A stretch of DNA of 35,836 nt from Anaerolineae bacterium (GTDB lineage: Bacteria > Chloroflexota > Anaerolineae > Fen-1058), in assembly GCA_003154115.1 (NCBI GenBank), contig PMCF01000100.1, positions 1 through 35,836 of the forward strand, given 5' to 3'. Below are positions 31,762-35,836 of the stretch, in pieces (positions within the stretch are counted from its first letter, which is position 1; each line of letters opens with the position of its first letter). The notes under the pieces are model-generated. The model was not told the origin of the DNA and did no database searches. It saw nothing but the letters and a program-made list of their open reading frames with translations. The translations under genes and the position numbers were made by a program.

Positions 31762-31819
31762 GCGTAGCGAAGGGTCTCTACGTCGGCATAAGAGATGTTT
31801 CGCTTCGCTCAGCATGACA
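31759..31819. repeat. Palindromic repeat between convergent glycosyltransferase genes
   Basis: Imperfect 21-base arms (TGAGCGTAGCGAAGGGTCTCT and AGAGATGTTTCGCTTCGCTCA) are followed by AGCATGACA. The pattern TGTCATGCTGAGCGAAGCGAA is a sequence type I recall from dispersed repeats in many genomes. The first TGA is the stop codon of the upstream gene. It may terminate both converging transcripts. Confidence 0.8.
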
Positions 31820-31846
31820 CTGGCCGGGATGTTGTGAAAACCGTGA

Positions 31847-32968
31847 TCATGCGGCTGTCAAGGCTTGATACAGCGCGAGGTTCTTTTCCAATTCCTGATC
31901 CAGCGTGAAGTCACGCAGCACGGTGGCACGCGCCGCCTGGCCTAAGCGTTGCCGCAATTCGGCATCGTCGATGAGGTCGATGATCGCGGCGGCTAGAGCA
32001 CCCGTGTCACCCGGCGCAACTAAACGGCCCGTCTCGCCATCACGGACTGCATCGGGGATGCCGCCGGCCGTTGTCGCGACGACGGCGCATTCGCAAGCCA
32101 TACCTTCGAGCAAGGCGTTGGGCAAGCCATCGCGCAGGGAAGGCAAAACGAGCACGTCGATCAAGTTGTAGTAAGCCGGCAGCGCTTCACGGGTCGTATA
32201 AGGCACAACGACGATCGGCAGATCGGGCTGCTGCTTCTGAAAGACCTTCAACAATTCTTTATCATCGCGGCGCACGCCGCCGACGAGCAATAACACGGCC
32301 GGTCGCTGCTGCGCCACCGATCGATACGCGATCAACAACGAGGCGAGACCCTTCTTGCTGCGCGCTTCGCCGACAAACCCGATGACCGATCGCCCGGCCA
32401 GGCCCAACGATTGCGCCAGTTGTTCGTCGCGCGGCGCGGGTCGAAAGTGCTGAGCATCGACGCCGTTGGGGATGAGCTGGACCGATCGGGTTGGAGCAAG
32501 GGCCTGAGCTTTGCGCACCAGATCACGCGAGTTGGCCGTGATCGCATCCGCCTGCTGGAGCGCATACACGACCTGCGCCGTCTTCGCCGGATCGAACACG
32601 GCACGATCGAGATCGTTGCCGCGCGCGCTGACGATCGTGGGCAGGCCCAGCGTCCGACCGGCATACACGCCGACAAAGGCGAGCTGCGTCACGTAGTAGG
32701 CGTGCAGCACATCGAACGGCTGCGACCGGTGATGAGCGATCAGCGTGTTGAACCACTCGGCCAACGTATCATCGGTGCGGCGCAGGACACCGAGCCGCTG
32801 CACGTCCACACCGCCGATCGACACGCGAGGCGATTCTGGTGTATCATGGGGAGCGAAGACTTGCACCTGATGTCCGGCCGTGAGGAGCAGCTGCGCCAGT
32901 CGGTGCACCGAGGCCGCCAACCCGCCGGGATCGGGCGGATATTTTTCGGAGAGTAAGGCGATTCGCAT
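31847..32968 (-). CDS. GT4-family glycosyltransferase
   Basis: A 373-residue GT-B glycosyltransferase. The N-terminus MRIALLSEKYPPDPGGLAAS carries the GG acceptor loop. The donor domain shows LIPNGVDAQHFRP, VIGFVGEARSKKGLASLL, LLLVGGVRRD, VVPYTTREALPAYYNLIDVLVLP-type spacing and the RDGLPNALLEGMACECAVVATTAGGIPDAV motif region with the ExxxxxxxE pair typical of GT4. The start at 32968 is chosen because the longer frame (from 33016) runs into a palindromic repeat. It converges with the other GT4 gene, and both probably serve the same glycan. Confidence 0.94.
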   Translation of the reverse strand: MRIALLSEKYPPDPGGLAASVHRLAQLLLTAGHQVQVFAPHDTPESPRVSIGGVDVQRLGVLRRTDDTLAEWFNTLIAHHRSQPFDVLHAYYVTQLAFVGVYAGRTLGLPTIVSARGNDLDRAVFDPAKTAQVVYALQQADAITANSRDLVRKAQALAPTRSVQLIPNGVDAQHFRPAPRDEQLAQSLGLAGRSVIGFVGEARSKKGLASLLIAYRSVAQQRPAVLLLVGGVRRDDKELLKVFQKQQPDLPIVVVPYTTREALPAYYNLIDVLVLPSLRDGLPNALLEGMACECAVVATTAGGIPDAVRDGETGRLVAPGDTGALAAAIIDLIDDAELRQRLGQAARATVLRDFTLDQELEKNLALYQALTAA

Positions 32969-32985
32969 ATTTTTCACCGGATAAC

Positions 32986-33000
32986 AGAAACCGGGTTTCT
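32986..33000. repeat. 15-bp palindrome AGAAACC-G-GGTTTCT
   Basis: A perfect short palindrome lies 18 bp upstream of the GT4 start. I recall similar sequences as dispersed repeats in cyanobacterial and related genomes. A single copy is seen here, so it could also be an operator. Confidence 0.5.
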
Positions 33001-33050
33001 CCCATTTAGGGCGCATTCCAGTTTAGTTTACGACATTGGATGTTTCGCGA

Positions 33051-33096
33051 AGGCTTTAGCCGGATCCGCCGCGTACCAGCCAACCGGCTGAAGCCT
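33051..33096. repeat. Second copy of the GGCTTTAGCCGG inverted repeat
   Basis: AGGCTTTAGCCGG (33051-33063) and CCGGCTGAAGCCT (33084-33096) form a 13-bp stem with one mismatch around 20 bases. It matches the core of 14921-14981. It lies 21 bp before the small zinc-finger gene. Confidence 0.85.
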
Positions 33097-33117
33097 CGAC
33101 TCCAAAAGGACGAGAGC

Positions 33118-33396
33118 ATGCCCACACAATGTGAAATGATCATCGGTTATCTGGTGCCGCATCGCTGCGACAAGCGCGCGCTGGGCCATTGCACGAAATG
33201 CGGACGCAGTTACTGCGACGAGCACATCGAAGTCAAGCCCGAAGGCTTGCTGTGCCTGGCCTGTCAGCAAGGCTTGGCCCAACCCGTCGCTCTGCCCATC
33301 ACCGCCCAGACTTTCAACGAAGCCGATCTGGCTCTGTTCACCGCGGCCAGTTTATCCGACACGGACGACAACGAAAAGTTTGCCGATCTAAGCTGA
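33118..33396 (+). CDS. Small B-box-like zinc-binding protein
   Basis: A 92-residue protein rich in Cys and His: Cys5, His15, Cys17, Cys25, Cys28 (HCTKC), Cys33, His36 (YCDEH), Cys46 and Cys49 (CLAC). This spacing resembles B-box-type zinc fingers that bind two metal ions. The acidic tail (SDTDDNEKFADLS) is flexible. AAGGA precedes the start at 33118; the longer frame from 33040 is repeat-derived. It is divergent from a GT4 gene and tail to tail with a radical SAM gene. The function is unknown; a protein-protein adaptor is the most natural guess. Confidence 0.8.
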   Translation: MPTQCEMIIGYLVPHRCDKRALGHCTKCGRSYCDEHIEVKPEGLLCLACQQGLAQPVALPITAQTFNEADLALFTAASLSDTDDNEKFADLS

Positions 33397-33397
33397 C

Positions 33398-33446
33398 GAG
33401 TGATGAGTGATGGGCCCGTCACTTTTCACTCTTCACTTTTCATTTC
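33398..33446. repeat. Heptamer array with inverted halves
   Basis: Units GAGTGAT, GAGTGAT, GGGCCCG, TCACTTT, TCACTCT, TCACTTT and TCATTTC run without gap from one base after the zinc-finger stop codon into the last codons and stop of the radical SAM gene (33428-33426). It is the same class as 23160-23235 and may serve as a bidirectional transcript end. Confidence 0.9.
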
Positions 33447-34505
33447 TCCTCTAACCATCTCCCCCAACGCCCGATTCTCTTCCAAAAAATCATTGCAGCG
33501 GTGACAGGGCTTCAGCGCGGGCGGATGCATCAACTGCCGGATCGCCTGATAGCCCGCGCCCGTCCAAATCTCTCGGAATGACGCCTGCTTTAGATCGCCG
33601 ATGGGCGGGATCTGTTCGCGCGTCAGGCAGCACACATACACCAGACCATTAAAATCGATCAGGCTGTGCATCCACGGCGCATAACAAGGATGGGCCGCGT
33701 ACCAGCCAAAGGCATACTCGCCGCGCCGCGCGCGCTTCACATCAACGTCGCTGCGGCCAAAGGGATAAGCCTGCGCTTCTTGCGTGATGAGTCTCAACTC
33801 CAACGCCCGCGCCGCCAGGGCCGGCGCAATCTCGCGGTTGTAGATTTCGATATCCCGGCGGTGCGGTGCGAGATGTTCGCCGCAATGATCGTCCACCGGA
33901 ATCAAATTGATCGCGTCTGCGCCGAGGTCATGCGCGAAATCGGCGAGCGGCCCCAGGCTGATGTAGTTTGAGCGGCTGACAACGGTGTTGAGGCGAAGCG
34001 TTACTTTGCCCTTGTGCGCATACTTGCGCAGATACTCCACGGCCCGCGTCGATTTCTTCCACGCCCCGCGTTCGCCGCGCACACGATCGTGCACCTTGCG
34101 GTCGGGTGAATCGATCGAGACGTTGACGCCGCGCAATCCGGCTTCGATCAAGCGGCGGGCGAGCTCCTTATCGATGAGGGTGCCATTCGTCGTCAGCGTC
34201 ACACGCATCCCCAACTGCGTGGCCAGCGCGATGAGGTCGGACACCTGCGGTCGGAGTAGAGGTTCGCCGCCGGAAAAGTGAATCTTGCGGCAGCCCAATT
34301 CGGCAAGTTCGGCCAGCACGCTGCGGAAGCGATCGATCGAGAGGGGCGGCTCGCGCGTTTCACGCCAGTGATTGCACATCTCACATTTGAGATTGCAGCC
34401 AAACATCAGTTTGATTTTGACGTAGACGGGTTGGTAGGCTTGCCGCGCTTGAACGGCGCGGCGAAATTCAGGGATGTCCGAGACGATATCTTCGACAATG
34501 CTCAT
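33426..34505 (-). CDS. Radical SAM protein with SPASM-like C-terminus
   Basis: A 359-residue radical SAM enzyme. The [4Fe-4S] cluster motif is CNLKCEMC (Cys37, Cys41, Cys44), SAM contacts include SGGEP (78-82), and the barrel continues with VTLTTNGTLIDKELA and GVNVSIDSPDRKVHDRVRG. The C-terminal part has further cysteines (CYAPW, VYVCC, CHRC) arranged as in SPASM/twitch domains that hold a second cluster. Such enzymes modify peptides or small molecules, including cell-wall and glycan precursors. The last residues are repeat-encoded. The start at 34505 lacks a strong ribosome site but a TATACT box (34539-34534) is upstream. The substrate is unknown. Confidence 0.92.
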   Translation of the reverse strand: MSIVEDIVSDIPEFRRAVQARQAYQPVYVKIKLMFGCNLKCEMCNHWRETREPPLSIDRFRSVLAELAELGCRKIHFSGGEPLLRPQVSDLIALATQLGMRVTLTTNGTLIDKELARRLIEAGLRGVNVSIDSPDRKVHDRVRGERGAWKKSTRAVEYLRKYAHKGKVTLRLNTVVSRSNYISLGPLADFAHDLGADAINLIPVDDHCGEHLAPHRRDIEIYNREIAPALAARALELRLITQEAQAYPFGRSDVDVKRARRGEYAFGWYAAHPCYAPWMHSLIDFNGLVYVCCLTREQIPPIGDLKQASFREIWTGAGYQAIRQLMHPPALKPCHRCNDFLEENRALGEMVRGEMKSEE

Positions 34506-34896
34506 AGGTGGGCAGGCTGGTGAAGATGAAGATAGTATACAGCATCGCCCGCGAAATGCACCACACACTTCCCACATTCTTTGCACGCGGAATGCAAATG
34601 TTACGCCGGCAAGATCGGGTGTATATCATGTATAGACACACGGGCCATGCAGTAGAAGTTGAACACCACGGTTTTGGCCGGCCCGGCGTGCGGAAAGGAG
34701 GGCCATCGAGTACATAGCAGAGAACTCCCTACCTGGCGCAGGGCAACATCGACCATGGCCCGCCCGCTTTCCGGCGGGAAGTAGTACAGCGTTGGATGAT
34801 TTTAGTGGTGGTTGATAGCAGTGGGTAGTGCCTGACGCGCGAGTTGTGTCACCTGATTGATGAGTACACCTAGCAGCAGCCCGTTGAGTGGTTCCC
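34506..34896. other. Intergenic stretch without recognisable gene
   Basis: Apart from a possible -10 box (TATACT, minus strand, 34539-34534) for the radical SAM gene and a short hairpin CCCGCC/GGCGGG (34759-34778), I see no gene. The open frames there are short, without ribosome sites or known motifs. It looks like decayed DNA between the radical SAM gene and the Rhs remnant. Confidence 0.5.
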
Positions 34897-35679
34897 CTAC
34901 GCCGAGGATGGAAGGGTTGCTGCCTGGCCTGAGAGTCTTCTTTGAGTGCGGCTGAGGGGCCATGACGTCCAGTGACCCTTCACCCGCCGGGAGTAAGCAG
35001 AGCCTGCTGGCGCGCCAACGACGATGTTTTGAGTGACGTTTACCGAGTTGAGATTCGCAGTGTAAGTGATTGATCTGGCAAGAGTTTGCCCGGCGATCCG
35101 CGACCGGGCGCGGTGGCGCAATCCATGATGAGCAGAAGCCGGAGGTTGTTTCAGCCTCCGGCTTCGTTTTTGCTTCAGCACGGCGCGGAAAGGCCAGCGG
35201 TCGCGTACCGAGAAAACGACAACGGATTGAGGATGAAGCGGATAAAGCGCGCCGCCATCGGTTGTTTCCTCAATCTGCTGTCGTCCACCGGTGCTCGTCA
35301 ACACACTGCCATACGGCTCATACGATTCGGCCAGAGTGACGTTGCCATTCGCATCGGCGATTTGGCGTACAGAACCAAGCGCATCCGGCAGGAGATATTC
35401 CCACGCCGAAGTATACTGCCCAATCGGACGGGTACCCATCGCATACAGGTAATTCGAGGTGGCCGTGCCTGTCTTGGCTTGCAGGATTACAGGCAACGAC
35501 GAAGCCAAGTCTTGCGTGTAGGTGGTCGGCACACCGGCAATAACTTGCTTTAATCTTACGCCGTCGCCGTTGTAGTTGAAGAGCGTGGTGGTGCCCTCAA
35601 CGTCGTGCTGATCATTTGATTCGCTTGATCGTAGTGATATAAATTACTGCCATCATTGATCAAGTTGCCATTGTTATCT
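34897..35679 (-). pseudogene. Rhs/YD-repeat protein remnant
   Basis: The stretch 35280-35679 encodes Rhs core sequence in two frames. Frame one (from 35679) has DNNGNLINDGSNLYHYDQAN, then the sequence shifts near 35600 to FNYNGDGVRLKQVIAG and continues to YLLPDALGSVRQIADANGN and ESYEPYGSVL. In intact Rhs proteins this is followed by a conserved stretch ending in RARYYDP-like core closure and a toxin. Here, from about 35280 down, the sequence becomes unrelated (including a plus-strand terminator read in frame) until a stop at 34897. An in-frame TGA also precedes frame one at 35682. Frameshift plus loss of the core end make it a relic. Confidence 0.8.
35135..35172 (+). terminator. Strong Rho-independent terminator on the plus strand inside the Rhs relic
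   Basis: GAAGCCGGAGG (35135-35145) pairs perfectly with CCTCCGGCTTC (35155-35165) around 9 bases, followed by GTTTTTG. No plus-strand gene ending here is recognisable, so it is probably carried in with foreign DNA that replaced the end of the Rhs gene. Confidence 0.85.
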
Positions 35680-35836
35680 CATGGGCAATTCTTTGTAGCG
35701 TCATCTTAATCGCCTTCTGCGCATGGTCCATGCAGCCGATACAAAGACAATCAGTACAATACGCCAACGCCTAAACAATATGGTGCTAAAGGTGCTAAAC
35801 TGGCAATGGTGCAAAACTCACTCTGGGCCGCTGGTG

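Noticed and set aside
23160-33446. CRISPR array or phage attachment site as an explanation for the regular short repeats
   Set aside because: Units are 7 bp without spacers, no cas or integrase genes are present, and the arrays are scattered singly at gene junctions.
34508-34717. Short plus-strand open frame after the radical SAM gene
   Set aside because: No ribosome site, no motif and overlap with the promoter region of the radical SAM gene; treated as chance.

Overview
The window looks like a moderately GC-rich chromosomal segment of a Chloroflexota bacterium (Anaerolineae-like), probably from a metagenome assembly. This is inferred from a substrate-binding lipoprotein with an Ala/Pro/Thr/Gln-rich linker after its lipobox, an OMP decarboxylase-orotate phosphoribosyltransferase fusion, FG-GAP/PQQ-type propeller proteins, many GT4/radical SAM genes and unusually many short dispersed repeats. 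No rRNA, tRNA, CRISPR array or transposase was seen.

Layout. (1) 1-6070, minus strand: a LacI-type regulator followed by its likely target operon, a CUT2-type sugar ABC transporter (binding protein, permease, double ATPase), a cytidylate-kinase-like gene and a divergent shikimate-dehydrogenase-family gene cut by the window edge. A sigma70-type promoter with overlapping palindromic operators lies upstream. (2) 6126-6665, plus strand: a truncated histidine-kinase remnant. (3) 6682-12628, minus: the pyrimidine operon pyrC-pyrB-pyrFE-(AAC(3)-like gene)-pyrD, behind a promoter, a 32-codon leader peptide and a terminator placed as an attenuator. (4) 12647-25008, minus: a long, tightly coupled operon: TetR regulator, two ABC-2 permeases, SDR epimerase, ATPase, PQQ-propeller lipoprotein (frameshifted), second ATPase, two HlyD adaptors, then an M28 and a P1 peptidase gene. 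The transporter part resembles the YbhGFSR exporter with its double ATPase split in two. (5) 25031-30511, minus: a cyclophilin, a glycosidase-like/esterase lipoprotein fusion, a membrane propeller protein with a cytoplasmic zinc ribbon, and its coupled membrane partner. (6) 30505-34505: two GT4 glycosyltransferases, a small zinc-finger protein and a radical SAM/SPASM-like protein. (7) 34506-35836: decayed DNA with an Rhs remnant.

The most striking property is the repeat load. Two copies of a palindromic element (57 bp and 126 bp, both multiples of three, no stop codon in the host frame) sit inside the reading frames of pyrD and of the M28 peptidase. Independently, arrays of heptanucleotide tandem repeats of several sequence classes lie at gene junctions, over stop codons and ribosome-binding sites, in the pyrFE interdomain linker and in the signal peptide of a lipoprotein. 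The second highlight is the pyr leader, where the leader-peptide stop codon falls on the first arm of the terminator just after a U-rich tract. This matches the arrangement expected for UTP-sensing attenuation.

All functional calls come from reading motifs and from memory of families. No database search was run.
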